Shown: positions 49,145-61,882 of the stretch, one piece after another | Layout of the letters: each line of letters begins with the position of its first letter | How positions within the stretch are numbered: position 1 is the first letter of the stretch | Source of the DNA: Pieris napi | Taxonomy: Eukaryota > Arthropoda > Insecta > Lepidoptera > Pieridae | DNA: 64,000 nucleotides | Assembly (NCBI RefSeq): GCF_905475465.1 | Contig: NC_062236.1 | Location: forward strand, 6,582,001 to 6,646,000 | Direction: 5' to 3' | The notes under the pieces: model-generated | The model's input: only the letters and a program-made list of their open reading frames with translations | Database searches by the model: none | Told to the model about the DNA's origin: nothing | Position numbers and translations under genes: made by a program

Positions 49145-49628
49145 TTAGGGAGACTTAGGTGACACGATTTTCTTTTGATCATTATTTGTGTTTAAACTGA
49201 TGTAGAATAAAAGGGTTTTGTCGATCAGACCTTGTAATTAAGAGAAGTCAATTCGATATATCAATTACGTATAAAATACTTTTTGTGTTTTGACAGCCGG
49301 CTGTTCATCATCGTGCCAAGAGAAATTAAGGACATCAAGGACTTTCTGCTTAAAGCACGCAGAAAAGATGCTAAATCTGTAATATAAAAAAATATTCAGA
49401 GAATGTAAAATTCAAGGTTAGATGCTCCCGGTTTCTACACACTGGTCATCACAGACAAGAGAGAAGAAACACAGAAAGCACAACCTTCATCCAGGTCTAC
49501 AAGTCAAAGAAGTGTATTGATGTGACATAGTCATAGTCTAGCTATTCAACAAAATATCATACTTCGTAGGATAATAATATAAAAATACCAGGAATTAATA
49601 AATAAACCTATTAAGTAAGTTTATTTGA

Positions 49629-49759
49629 TCAATTGTATATTTTACATATAAAAATGTACGTGTGTTTGTATTTAAACTCCTCCTTAACACTGGACCAATT
49701 TTGATGATTTTTTTTTGTTTAGGACGTGTGTAAAGGGAAATTTGTGTCAGGTCAGCTAG
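49629..49759 (+). mobile_element. Short Helitron-like fragment with intact 3' end
   Basis: ATATAAAAATGTACGTGTGT and AACTCCTCCTTAACACTGGA are followed by GTCAGGTCAGCTAG and T at 49746-49760. The 5' boundary is uncertain. Confidence 0.55.
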
Positions 49760-51552
49760 TGTTATATATAATTGATTCGCCGAAGGACCCGTTACTATGC
49801 TTGATGTGTGCTGATAAATTCAATGTAAAATACATTTAAATTCTACTAAGGAAAATCTTAAAAGATCAGGCTTTTTCCAAATATTGTATGCAGGGTAATG
49901 CAGACACCGCATTGTCTAATTATAAGAGTAATATGGGAGGTTACAATACCTCAAATACAAGGATTTCATAAAGCCAATATTGATCAAGACTTTGAGATGC
50001 TAAGACAGGGTGCAAACACTGGTAATCTGAGCTAATCGCTTCATCAAACTGTAACTGCAATTAATGTCTTAATTGTTTATTTATAGCTTTATAGAATCTA
50101 TATAGCAGAGATCGAATCACCAAAAATAATCAAATTAACTTTTTACAGCTTTGAATCGTGATTTTGTATATACGAATGAATTACATTAGTCAATGAATTA
50201 TATAGATTAACGGACCTTTTGTTTTGTCCGTTGAGTGAACTGACCAATGTTCAACTATTTGTTTGTACCTATAGTAATTAGTTGATTGTTTTAATTATGT
50301 AATTGTTTAGTTGTTTTACCTAATTAATTTCTTATGTTAAATTTTATTTCGTGCGTGAATTTTTACTGGTCATGCTTTCATGTGTTTTTATTAAATAAAT
50401 AAAATTAAAAATGACCCTTGATCCGCCAATAAAAGCTTATTACTTTAATAAGCTTTATTTACTCAACACATTGACATACGTAATTTATCAACTAATAACT
50501 TGCTGTGGAACTTTTTGCTCCTCATCATAATGCTGAGCCAGGGCCAATTACAACCACACACATTGCACACTGGAAGCGAACTGAATGGCAAAAGCTAAAT
50601 TTAAAAAATTTAAATTTTTATTGTTTTTGATGTTTTTTTTTTTTTTTTTCCTTAAGTATTGTGATTTTGTGTGTTTATGTATGTGTGTTTTTGATTGTAA
50701 TAAATCTTATGTCTATGTCTATGTAATAACTAGCAGTCTCGTTTATCAGTTAAGTTATCTAAATCTAGAATTAGATAAGATATGGCAAGGCCTAAACGAA
50801 GCATTTAGTAAAACCCTTACGAATGACACGTGTACCGTTTGCCTGAGAGTGGATTCGTCACGGGCAACAAGGAACAAGAGTACGGAGAAAGTATATTGTG
50901 CTTTCTTCTCAATGCCGACTAACGCTACCCTTTGTATAACTGTTACCAATACGGTGCTTTGTGTAATTACAGATTGAAAGGGTTGTTCGAAAATGGTTCA
51001 GCCCGTTATATTTATTGGAATAACGGGTGACCAGTGACGTAGTTACCGTTAATTTGTTTGTCTATAACTGTTTAACTTGAGCAATGAAAGTTGGCTTTTG
51101 TTTTGAACGCTACGCGGTACAGTTATTTCGATTCTGTATCAGATATTTTTGTACGGGATTTTGGCTTCTAATTCATGTTTATTGATGTTATTGAGTTGGG
51201 TTTAGTGAAGTTTTAAGATCAAGTAAACAATTGGTCTAGAAAATTTTATTCCGCTCAATAATTGTATAAAATCTTGGGCTCGGAATAGAGATACATTATC
51301 AGTCAATACATATTTAGTTACTTAAGAGAAAAAGAGGGATTATAATTCTTTATAATTCCTTGTATTCATCCTGAGTCGTAAATTTTGAAGCAGCTACTGG
51401 TGTTACTCTTTTGTTTTATTAGTAATATTTTGCAACCATAAACCTTTGTGTTCGTAGAATAGTGGTTTTTATTACAGAAAATGAGATAATTTTTAAAATA
51501 GGTAACGTAGGTAACCTTCAAGTTATATTTATACTTTGTTCGGTGACATATG

Positions 51553-51590
51553 TCAGAGAGAAGGCTGATCACCTACTTGTCTATGAAATA
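51553..51590 (+). mobile_element. SINE family B small fragment, left of the paired hairpins
   Basis: GAAGGCTGATCACCTACTTGTC is family B body. The matching 3' landmark (AATCTGAGGCCAAGACC, GTTGTAGCGCCACTCGATT) reappears at 51859-51905. The paired hairpins and about 170 further bases sit between the two pieces. Confidence 0.55.
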
Positions 51591-51611
51591 AAAATAATAT
51601 ATAGTTCCTTG

Positions 51612-51639
51612 GTCAACAGGGTGAAAGCACCCTGTTGAC
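51612..51639. repeat. Perfect 12-bp hairpin with AAAG loop
   Basis: GTCAACAGGGTG, loop AAAG, CACCCTGTTGAC. It abuts a second hairpin with the same loop sequence at 51640. Confidence 0.85.
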
Positions 51640-51689
51640 AAAGTTAAAATCTTCTATTATTTAAAGAAATAATAGAAGATTTTAACTTT
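51640..51689. repeat. Perfect 23-bp hairpin with AAAG loop
   Basis: The left arm 51640-51662 (AAAGTTAAAATCTTC...) is the exact reverse complement of 51667-51689; the loop is AAAG (51663-51666). The stem length is in the range of small-RNA precursors, but the two hairpins together look more like a structure formed by template switching or a small foldback insertion. Confidence 0.85.
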
Positions 51690-51858
51690 TACTTAATTGC
51701 TTTTAATTGCTATGTAACGAATGAATGCAATACTACAGTCGAAGAGTGTACCTACGTCTTGCTCTCGGGGCGTAACTCCGAAGAAATAAATAGAGATAAA
51801 ATTAAGAAAGCCTGAGTGAGCAAAATTTACAGCCTTGGCTCGTACATAATATATGTAA

Positions 51859-51905
51859 TCGGTAATCTGAGGCCAAGACCCATAGGGTTGTAGCGCCACT
51901 CGATT
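51859..51905 (+). mobile_element. SINE family B 3' fragment, right of the paired hairpins
   Basis: AATCTGAGGCCAAGACCC and GTTGTAGCGCCACTCGATTA match the 3' end of the family. It probably belongs to the same interrupted copy as 51553-51590. Confidence 0.55.
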
Positions 51906-51956
51906 AATATTTATTTTTATTTTTAATAAACACAAACTCAAAATTACTTTATTCAA

Positions 51957-52065
51957 TAGGTACACTTATGAGAGTGAATAGAACGTTCGCAGTTAAGGGC
52001 GTAGAGCGGGCCAGAAGAACTGACAAGAAACTCTCCGCCACTCTTTTTAATCATTTTTTTTAAAT
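51957..52065 (-). repeat. LINE-type 3' end (GAGTGGCGGAGAG family), copy 3
   Basis: GGGCGTAGAGCGGGCCAGAA and AAACTCTCCGCCACTCTTTT are the reverse complement of the segment seen at 7713. Confidence 0.6.
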
Positions 52066-52767
52066 AATTTTCTAGTTCTCTCGTCCTAAAGGTTACATAA
52101 AACCTATTTACGAAGTTTAGAATGCTTTAACAAAGTAATATTAATATTAGTAGCTAGTATACACAGTTTTATATCATAGTTATTCTGTCGTTATCTTCAA
52201 ATATGAGCTTTCAAAGCACGTGCATTAATACATTCATTATAGCTCGACACACCTCAGTCGTATTGACAGGTTCCTGCCGTTTCTAATAAACGAACCAATT
52301 CTATACAACGAAAACAAGCGTAGCAGCGTGAAATCGCACACAAAACGAACAAAAACGCATACAATAGAATTAACTACATTTAACTTCCTAACAATTATAC
52401 AAAGAGGCAAATAGTAAAAACAATAGCTCATTTCAAATGTGACAAAGGAACGATTCTTTGACCATTCTCAGTATGAGTGATACAATGAGATTCCTGTGAG
52501 TGACGTGTTGGTGGCATTGTGGGACCATTGCACCCACGCGACATCAAAATGAAATTAGTTCCACTGTTTTGCGACTAGTTTTTTTCAAATTACGGTTCTA
52601 CGAAGTTGGTGAAAATTTAACAGATTGTGAGTTAAAAAATGTGGACGCGTGCCTCGAATGGTTCGACTACTGAACGTTGTTTTTTTCAGGCTAACCCAAG
52701 CATTGAATATTCGTGTGACTCACTTAGTTTCCAAGTAAATATAAATCTTACAATGAATATATGTATA

Positions 52768-52884
52768 TGTTAACGTAAAATTGTAAACACCGTTAGATTG
52801 TAATCTATCTCGCGAGATTATTACTGTATTATACTGTCGAAAGATTGTGAACCTCAGCTTACTGCTTACAATTTAACGGTGACA
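52768..52884. mobile_element. Short copy of the TGTCACCG inverted-repeat element
   Basis: It begins TGTTAACGTAAAATTGTAAA and ends AATTTAACGGTGACA, and shares ATTGTAATCTATCTCGCGAG with 11221-11564. At 117 bp it is an internally deleted copy. TA flanks both sides, suggesting but not proving a TA target duplication. Confidence 0.65.
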
Positions 52885-52998
52885 TACCTATATACAAAAT
52901 AGTGCAGTGTAAATACAGTTTATACATAATTATAAAAAATACAAAATGTGCGAATCTTTGACAATTTTTTTTCAGTTTGTGTACTGTATAGTGTCGAT

Positions 52999-53192
52999 AG
53001 CAGTGTTGGCCTAGTGACTTCAGCGTGTGACTCTTATCTCTGAGGTCTTAGGTCCGATCCCGACATCAATGGACTTCTGCCTATGTGTGCATTTAACACT
53101 CGTACGGTGAAGGATCCAAAAAAGTCAACGGCGTGTGTTAGGCACAGCAGGCTGATCTCTTACTTGCCTATCTATTAGAAAAAAACAAATGA
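52999..53192 (+). mobile_element. SINE family B copy, 3'-truncated
   Basis: Head AGCAGTGTTGGCCTAGTGAC and a body to GGCTGATCTCTTACTTGCC; the 3' third with AATCTGAGG is absent. Confidence 0.78.
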
Positions 53193-54989
53193 GCACGTAG
53201 GTCGTAGCGTGTATATATTAGACTAATACATATTAGTTGAGCCCTGCCATGTATAATCTTTAAATTGGTCGGATTAAACTGAACTTGGGTAGGTTTTTCA
53301 CCTAAAAGGGTTAATTTCGCCTGCAAAGTTAGATTTTCAGTTCGTAGTTAAAACGTATCGTATCTAGCAAAGATATCATTATTTATTTGCATAGCATCCT
53401 TACTGATCATCGAACCGAGACACTCCGTCACACAGTCATGGCTAATAAAGTTGCATATTTATAATTCGAATAGGATATTTAGAAAAGTAGAGCGAACGTC
53501 GAACAGGAATTCGGTAGCGATTGCAATGTAAACCCCAGCTGAATGTTTGGCGGGTGAGGACGACGCATGTCGAAAATACTTAGTGAGGGCGCGCCTCATT
53601 ATAATCTACATCCCTCTCTGGCCTCTGCCGACCGATGTATTAACACGATTTTCTATATTATATGGATATGAATTAAAATATGTATAAGAAATTCGAATTA
53701 AGAATATTTAAAAAAAAGCGTGCGTGTACTTATGTACGCGCGTAAGAAGTTATACTTCTTTGGCATTATTAAAAATAGTTTTTGATTGCATGCAAATAAT
53801 TAATTACAATTAAATAGTCAAAGACTGGAAAAGGAGTCATTATAGTCAATAAAGTTCAGTTTACATTTGAAAAATTAAATAAATAAATATGTATTATTAT
53901 TCTCTTACATTAAGTGTAACATAAACTCTATTGTTGTTTTTAAATTATGTCCAATGCCGTACCATCTTCCGTGGGCAACTTCATTCTGTTAATTTTGTGT
54001 CACGGTGCGTGCGCATCGTAAAATTTCACTCTCATCAATTTTTCATAACGCGCCTAAAGCATAACTTCAAAAACATCATTTTTATATTAAAATAAGATTA
54101 TCTGTCATTCTTAGTACAGTATAAATTATTTATGACGAATTCCAAGGGACCGAGCATTTTCTTTCGTTATAGATAATTTTCGTTATAAGGAGTGAATAGA
54201 AAAAATACCAAATTTAACCAATTACAATAATTTCTTTATAAGCTGATTATAAAAACAATTACACTTAAGTATGTTGTTGATGTCTAAATATGCAAATATT
54301 TCTTCGTTATAGAGAAGTCTTTGCCGTTATAAAGAGTGAATTAATGTATGGGTGTTGTGTTAAAGCAAACAAATGAAACCATTTTTATGTTATAAAGAGT
54401 CTTTCGTTATAAAGAGTTTGCACTGTAAATGGCGACTGGCGGCTTTACAGGTACAAAATCTCTTACAGGTATAGTTGGGAGAAAAATGGCGAAAAATCAT
54501 AAATAATATACAAGTAAATAAAATAATAACATTTGTTATTTACAATTATGGTTAAAAAATTAAAATGTGCCACAATATTGGAAACCTTTAAATTTAGACT
54601 GATTATAATAAACTTGATTCGCACAATTCTCTCACCAGAAGCAAACTATAGAAAATTCATAGTGACGTATCCACAATGAATTTCCGAAATCAGTGAGTGT
54701 TAAGAGGGCTGCAGAGCGGTGTGCCATTGTTATAATTTTCAATAAGGGGCGCGATCGAGGGGCACTTATTGATCCACGTTCTGAGATGCATCATCTCGGA
54801 TGGGATGCATCCAACATTGATCATAAGTCGAAGGAATACAAATAATAGTGTACTAGTGATAAACGCAAAATGTTATTTATAAGGATAACTCAATTTAATC
54901 AATTTTATAAATGTCAAAAATCGTTACTTTTTATTCCTTTGACATTTTTAAAACTCACTATAGTGCTGTTAAATAAAAACTTTACGCTA
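53193..54989. other. AT-rich intergenic sequence
   Basis: TTCGTTATAGAGAAGTC, CCGTTATAAAGAGTGAAT and TTCGTTATAAAGAGTTTG at 54170-54420 are irregular repeats of a CGTTATARRGAG motif. No gene seen. Confidence 0.4.
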
Positions 54990-55290
54990 GTTGTAATCTT
55001 AATATATATAAATTACGCGTCACGTTTGTCCGCTATGGACTCCTAAACTACTTAACCGATTTCAATCAATTTGCACACCGTGTACAGTTTCATCCAACTT
55101 AAAAAAAAAGGATAGCTTACATCTCAATTTATACCTGCAATATTATTTTATTGCAAATTATTTGTTTATTATTTGACAGTCACGAATACTTTATATACAA
55201 TTCTACTGTACGTGTGTATGTCACTGAACTCCTATTAAACGGCTGGACCGATTTTAATGAATTTTTGTAACCGTTTGGATGGCGCCAAAT
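54990..55290 (+). mobile_element. Helitron-like 5' segments, degraded
   Basis: Two related starts are visible. The first is near 55000 (AATATATATAAATTACGCG, CTACTTAACCGATTTC). The second is near 55200 (ACTGAACTCCTATTAAACGG followed by CTGGACCGATTTTAATGA). No CTAG terminus was found nearby, so this is a composite remnant. Confidence 0.45.
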
Positions 55291-57480
55291 CAGTCTGGCA
55301 GATGACACTGCAGTCGGTATTTTCATACTTTGTTTAATATCCTAATCGCTTGAAATATTCAGGACAATCTCTGTAGGCTACTTTCATATAAATTAACTGG
55401 ATGTACTTTATATCAAAGCTCATTTCTTTAATTACGTCTTTGATTTAAAACAAAACAAAATATCCAGTAGAGCTCCTCAGTAACTATTTTAAATTCTCAC
55501 TATTTATAATACGTCATTAAAAATTAATATTTTAATGTTCTCTCAAGTATCCGAAGCTCAGAAGCAATTCCAGGCACATGGTGTATCACATGCTCCCTAC
55601 GGCGTGCAGGGCGCTCAATTCTATTAAACTCCAAACAATGCCAACCCCAACTAATATCTGGACTAAATCCCTAATAAGTATGCCATTGTGTGAGAGGGAC
55701 GTGGCCAGCGACAAAGAACACGTTATACCGATCTGTTGGATTTATAAAAACGCTGCGCGAAAATGAGCTTAATTTCAATAATATTAATACGCACAATGGC
55801 GTGTAACATTTGCGTATTTTAGGCCGTTAATTTGTTCGGTTTAAGGGCACCGTACACGAGTGTGGTGAGAGTCTGGCCATGGAGGCTCACCGAACTTGCC
55901 GCACTCCCCTCGCAAACTAGATTTGCAGCCCGGTTATTATACGGCGGCCATTCATTACGCTACTGTTTGATAGTTTCAGCTTTAATTGTTTTTTACAGCT
56001 GCGTATGTATGACAACTTGACGTTTGAATTGTGGTGAACTATAGAACCAGTTTGTTACTCAACTATTTGGCTGTTTATTGTGTTGCAGTAACGTAGCTAA
56101 CAAATGTCAAGAGTCGTCACACATTTACAGTAATGATATCGAGGTTATAAATCTAGCAGTTACACTATTGCAAGTCTGATACTTAGGTGTTCTGGTATAC
56201 TCCTAACTTTATTCTAAAGTGAGCCCATTTACCCTGCATAACATAATTAGTGATCAAGCATATTTAAGACAAGCAGAAAAAACCTAACACTTTTTGAAAT
56301 AAGAACTGTAGCACCATTAAAAAGAGCGTCAAAAGTGACGTAATTACGCTAAATGCATAAATTGCAAGAGAAACAATTAAGAACGTCAATGATTGCACGA
56401 AAGTGTCCCGTTCGGCTGAATCTGAAGTAGAATCAGCGGTAGAGTGTAGTGTCAACAGGGCTAAGTGTTTTCCGTGTTTCTCGTCTTTGTAGGGTTGGGG
56501 ACACACCCCTGTATATCGGTAGTTTTATTATTTCTGTCAAAATAACTTTGAATAAGAGATTTATTATAATATTTTTGCTGACATATTAATGGTTATGTTT
56601 TATTATACGATTTTATGTTTGAATATAAATACATGGCAATTACAAAATCACTCCAATAAAACATTTGTGTTTGAAAAACATTTTTATTTTTATTGCGATT
56701 AAACGACAGTTTTTACACACATATGTATGGTATCCTCACTGCGAACTGCGCACAGGCAACTCTTATCAGAAAAAGATGAACGGAAAAATAAAATGATAAC
56801 ACATACTTTCTTAGTAAAACAAAAAATTATTAATAAATATAATTGTTTATACTAATAATAAAAGAATCTCTACTTGGTTTCACAAAGAATATTTATTGGA
56901 AACTCGAATGAAAAATTGACCTCCAGACCTCTAAATCCCAGGATTTAACATTGTTTGTTCAATATAAATATATGATTAAAGCTAACTACTTAAGTATGAA
57001 AGACAAGTGAAAACGATGGTGACAATATATTTTATTAAAAATAATAAACGTACAGTGTTTTATCGGTTGTCTATCGTGCAGCCGTGGGGCTGAGACAATA
57101 GCGGCTAACTACCCCTTTCTTGTACCCGGGAAGGGGCGCGGGCTTAACCAAGCATACACTGCGTTTTGGGTACCCACTGTGGGGACAATCGCGATCAGAA
57201 GTGCGTTGAAATTATAATAATTACTGTTATTTCTGATTTAATACAAAAATTTAAATTATAGGTAGATACCACGGTTTCCTATTAAAATACAATGATTTGA
57301 TGATATAGTTTTGACACAATTAATAATTAAGTATTTATTTAACCATGTATTACAGAGACAAATAATATATATAATATATTAATTAGACTCTTTTCTATGA
57401 AAATAATATTAATAAAGCTAAAATTAGTTAATTTGTCACATGAAAGTGGTAAGGACAAAAAGCAATGCTTTTTGAGGCCG
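55291..57480. other. Intergenic sequence
   Basis: GC-richer patches at 55830-55970 and 57060-57190 (CCCGGGAAGGGGCGCGGGC) are unexplained and carry no recognisable protein. Otherwise AT-rich. Confidence 0.4.
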
Positions 57481-57483
57481 TAA

Positions 57484-57693
57484 GAGCAGTGATGACTTCA
57501 GCTCTCATCCCTGACATCGTAGGTTCGATGCACGGCTGTGCAGCAATGGACTCGCTCGTACGGTGAAGGAAACCATCGAGAGACAACGGGGTCTAAGGCC
57601 CAAATCGTCGACGGTATGTGTCAGGCGCTAAAGGCTGATACTTACCTATTAGATAAAACAAATGATCAACGAAACTGATACAGAAATCTGAGG
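57484..57693 (+). mobile_element. SINE family B copy, degraded
   Basis: AGGTTCGATGCACGGCTGTG, CGTACGGTGAAGGAAACCAT and AGAAATCTGAGG identify it. The box A region is deleted. Confidence 0.72.
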
Positions 57694-58109
57694 AATAAAT
57701 AAACAACATTTGTTGCCGACTGTACATCAAAACTACTAGGATTCGGGATCTGAGATCAACAAAGCGCATTGAAAAAGGGTCGTAACCGGATCGCCAAATT
57801 GAAATGTTTTATTTTGCCCCCTAACATTCACATAATACCGACTTTTAAATTGATAACCAACTCAAAGCATGCGCCTGACAAATCTTTTTTTATCCTAATA
57901 TTTGGTTAAAATTTAACCGGGCCTTTTAGGGCCTCATTTGCATAGTCTGGTTCATTTGCATGTATGTTGTTTCGTCGGGTTGTTTGTTTGTGCTACCGAC
58001 TTACTCAGAAAAGATTGATTGGAGCTTAAACGCTGCGCTTCACACTTATATTAAACCTGTATTTAAATTGTGTGAAAAAACAATTCTTGAATCGTTGTCT
58101 GGTGTACGA

Positions 58110-58300
58110 AGACTTGGAGAAAGTCAATACAATCTATCTATGTATAGAAAAATGAATTGCTGTTCGTTGGTCTCGCTTAAACTCAAGAACGGCTGGACCG
58201 ATTTGGCTAATGATCTTGAAATATTTGTGGAAGTTCAGGAAAGGGTCGAGAAACATTTTTCAATAAAAACTATTCCTAGCTGGGAAATATTTAATGTCTC
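58110..58300 (+). mobile_element. Interspersed-repeat fragment (CTGGACCGATTTGGC block)
   Basis: AGAAAAATGAATTGCTGTTC and AACGGCTGGACCGATTTGGC belong to a common lepidopteran non-autonomous element. An open frame of 128 codons (57960-58346) crosses it, with no domain, and is treated as incidental. Confidence 0.45.
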
Positions 58301-58636
58301 TTGTCTTTTTAGAAAAAAAATTGTCACTTGGTTGTCATATATTTAGAGGGCTTCAGAAATCTGTGTTACATAGCTGTAGTATGTAGTCCGATCTCTTTGG
58401 TCTGATTTTAAAAAGGTTGTATTAAGTTTTGACATAAATATATGTAGGTGATTTGAAGTTCACCGCGACATCTCTCTTTTGTATTATTATAACATTCTAA
58501 TTAATTCATTCAATTCAATAAAAAAAAATTCTTAAACAAGGTACCTATAAAGCCTGTGTCAAATGTTTATTCAAATCAATGCTGAGTTCTTTTGTTTTAT
58601 TGCTGAGTTTTACAGGGCGTATTACTGAGTTATAAG

Positions 58637-58930
58637 AGCAGTGTTGGCCTAGTGGCTTCAGCGTGCGACTCTTATAACTAAGGTCGTAGGTTCGATCCCC
58701 GGCTGTGCACCAATGGACTTTCTTTCCATGTGCTCATTCAACATTTGCTCGAACGGTGAAGGAAAACATCGTGAGGAAACCGACATATCTTAGACCCAAA
58801 AAGTTGACGGCGTGTGTCAGGCACTGGGGGCTGAACACCTACTTGTCTATTAGATTTAAAAATGATCATTAAGCAGATTCAGAAATCTGAGGCCAAGACC
58901 TAAAGAGGATGTAGTGACGCTGATTTTTTA
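58637..58930 (+). mobile_element. SINE family B copy, full length
   Basis: The head AGCAGTGTTGGCCTAGTGGC, box B GGTTCGATCCC, the GAAAACATCGTGAGGAAACC body and the T-rich end GCTGATTTTTTA are all present. Confidence 0.88.
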
Positions 58931-59294
58931 TACAGAGCGTCATTTAGTAAGACGGACCGTTAAACTCAAGTTTCAGTTACAGAAAAACATTTTTAATTTC
59001 GTTATTGGACCACAGATTAAACAAAAATGTGAGTGTCATTAATATGACAACAGTTTTAGAACACATTTCTATCTAACTAGATCTATCTCATATACCTACC
59101 ATAAAACCAATATAAGAAAAAAATTGATACGTGTATCTAAGAATATATAAAAAAAAGAGCGGCATCTTGCATACATTTCATCTATATTATTATTCCTATA
59201 TAATTATTGCATAATAAATAGTGGTATCACTGATCAATGATTAGGTTTTTTTTTCTATTTTTAAGTATATTTGTGTGTTAGTAATTCAACCATT

Positions 59295-59525
59295 CTTCAG
59301 TTCAGGATTCTAAGCTTCTTTGGACATATTGGGCCTCCCGATTACTTGGAGAACCTTGTGGTGGCAGGTCGAGTTGAAGGCACGATACCCCAAGTCCGAT
59401 CCTCCACTTGCTGGTAAGACCAAATTAATGTCTTTAGAGACCTTGTAGGCGCCTGTGCAAGCGCTGAAGCATTCCGAAGACAGGAAGGAATGGAGGAAGA
59501 TAATAATCAACCGAAAGTTGACTTT
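59295..59525 (+). pseudogene. LINE reverse transcriptase C-terminal relic (FFGHI type)
   Basis: The frame reads RILSFFGHIGPPDYLENLVV, then AGRVEGTIPQVRSSTCW, a stop, then DQINVFRDL and FRRQEGMEEDN. It aligns in order with the same C-terminal pattern as 23545-23775 but has a stop replacing the R in the SPIRWSDQ segment. Only the last about 75 codons remain. Confidence 0.65.
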
Positions 59526-60840
59526 TAGTAACGAAAAATGCGACTAAAAACCAAAGAATTCCACTATATTTGTTGTTGCTCTATTTCTAAAGTTGACTTA
59601 TACAGTCTTTTCGAGGTTGACCGGTGTGTCGGCCATATTTCGTTTTTCGTCACGGAACCGCGCGTCGATCGTGCTGCCCTATTATCGCAATGATATCGCG
59701 ATCAATCGATTGGGGGGATAGTGGGGGGAGGGAGGCGCAAATAAATGTATCTGCCGGGCGGCGGGCGGATAAATACGCAAATAATACGAAACTACAAAAA
59801 TCAAAACCCATCCGCCACTCGGGTGTAAAGCATACGGTCTGAAAGTTGCTCTACTTGCAGAGCCAGGCTATTTGTTTATGCATTGTTCCTGCACAAATCA
59901 CCAACTTTGAATAAAATATATGATTCAAAATCTGATTAAATATATGATTTTTCGGAGAATTTTATTTGATTTTTCCGGACATTTGTATTATGTTCAATGA
60001 TAGCTTAATGCTAAGAGACATAATGTTGTTTCATGTGGATAATGCATAATGATCCACTACTCACCTATTCTGAGAATAAAACGGTAATACATCGGCAAGG
60101 TAGCAAGGTATCACGTGATATAAAATAAAATAAACACAAAGTAGAGCATACTCCAATATCCAATCATGATCCGCGAGGCCATTATCAAGCCTATAGCTAT
60201 TTGCCCCGAAAAACAAACTCTCGCGGGATGTGAGGGGCGGGGAGCGGCGGGGGGATCACAATGCAGCCAACTGCGCGTTCACCCCCCACATTTGCATTTG
60301 CGTTGGGCAGCTGCAAACGCTACCATTTTGATTTGACTACTGATGATAACATAGTTTGGCCATAATTGTATGAACTCTCCAATGCAATGGGACACGAGTT
60401 TCTGCAATATTTGGCCCAAAATACGTCATAATTAAGACATGACAACTGCGTACGTACGCTATTGCGTATATACGTATTTTCCTAGTATTCGTTAGTTATA
60501 TGTAAAACATATTTTATTCTCCATAACATCTTTACGCAAATGAAATGCGATTATTTTCGCAACAATATTGTAGCAATTTTAAGGCATACGAAAAAATAGT
60601 GTTATTCGATACAAATTATTGAAAACGCTTTCGCGTACAAACTCAATTGTCGCGTGTCAATTAATACCAGTTGGGCACTAGTCGTTTTATTTATTCACAT
60701 CGATGCTTGCCTATTATTAGCATTGGTTTACAAAAATTCAATTTTACTATTTAAGCGTTGATATTCCCTTTCATTACAAAATATATTTCTACTGTACTAG
60801 CATTACCTACCTCACATTAAAAAAACATAATGTATGTGTC
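59526..60840. other. Intergenic sequence with two GC-rich islands
   Basis: Islands at 59625-59840 and 60200-60330 contain G-runs (GGGGGGATAGTGGGGGGAGG; GGGGCGGGGAGCGGCGGGGG) in AT-rich surroundings. No protein similarity. They are candidate distal regulatory elements or G-quadruplex-forming sequences. Confidence 0.4.
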
Positions 60841-60880
60841 CTTTACCTACATTTAGTTGTTTGTTTTAGTTACTGTGTGA

Positions 60881-61124
60881 GCAGTGTTGGCCTAGTGGTT
60901 TCAGAGTGCGACTTTGAGGTTGTAGGTTTGATACTGGTTGTGCACCAATGGACTTTCTATGTGCGCATTGAACATTTGCCCAAAAGAAAAATAGACCCAA
61001 AATGTCGAAGGCTTGTGTCAAGCACGGACGCTGATCACCTACTTTCTTATTAGATTGAAATTGTCATTAAACAGATATCGAAATCTGAGACCCAGACCTA
61101 AAAAAGGTAGTTGCGCCAGTTTTT
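60881..61124 (+). mobile_element. SINE family B copy with target duplication
   Basis: GCAGTGTTGGCCTAGTGG head with a degraded box B (GTTTGATACT) and a shortened body ending in T-rich sequence. Flanks TTTTAGTTACTGT (from 60864) and TTTTAGTTATTGT (from 61125) form a diverged target duplication. Confidence 0.8.
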
Positions 61125-61333
61125 TTTTAGTTATTGTATATAATATATGTTAATTAATTATAGTCTGTACTGATTTTTGCAACGAAGTGTTAAATATGCT
61201 TATAACATAAATATAGTCTTTAGAGTGCGACGGGTGCCTTAAAAAGAGATTTTTCATAGCCTACCAATTTTTTGTAAGCTTTGATAGCTTCAGACGAATA
61301 TTTTTGGTAATGATAAATAATTCAACTGATTTT

Positions 61334-61359
61334 AGACATAGACATAGACATAGACATAA
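61334..61359. repeat. Microsatellite (TAGACA)n
   Basis: Four copies of TAGACA in TTTAGACATAGACATAGAC and onward. Confidence 0.85.
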
Positions 61360-61882
61360 CATTTATTACAAACAAATTTTTTTATTTTTTATCTGAAAAT
61401 ATTTAAAAAGGTTTTATATCACACATTTGAACGAAAAATAAAACGAGTGCAACGGAGTAGCGATAAAAGTATTTCGGGATTTAAAGTAAGTTTTTGGTTA
61501 GGTAAGAAACTCTTAGTTAGGTAAAAAATTGATACATGTTTAAATTCATGTGAAAATTAATTTCTAAATTAGTTTTATCTATCGTACCTACTTTCACAAA
61601 CCACTAAAGAAATTAGACCTCCGTCACAGCTTTACAGTATCTTAAAAAAATTGAGTATATCTAAGTGTTTATGGACATTGGACAGCTATCTAAAACATTA
61701 CTTTTGGATTAATAAAAACATATTAAAATATCATCTACCTATTCCATTACTACATAGGTTGTTTAATAATATCAAAGCTAATTCTAACACAAATCTTTAT
61801 CATAGTATTTGTCCGAACCAATTCGACTTAGGGTCCTTCAAGAAAAGAGCGTACAATTACAAAGTACGTACAATTAAAGTCA

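Noticed and set aside
50585..50977. 130-codon open frame on the + strand
   Set aside because: Its start is a low-complexity Lys/Phe run from poly-A/T tracts, the remainder has no domain, and no promoter or splice support is visible.
50999..51025. Short inverted repeat CCCGTTAT...ATAACGGG
   Set aside because: Only 8 bp per arm; expected by chance at this window size.
57960..58346. 128-codon open frame on the + strand
   Set aside because: It runs through a recognisable interspersed-repeat block (CTGGACCGATTTGGC), so it is incidental.
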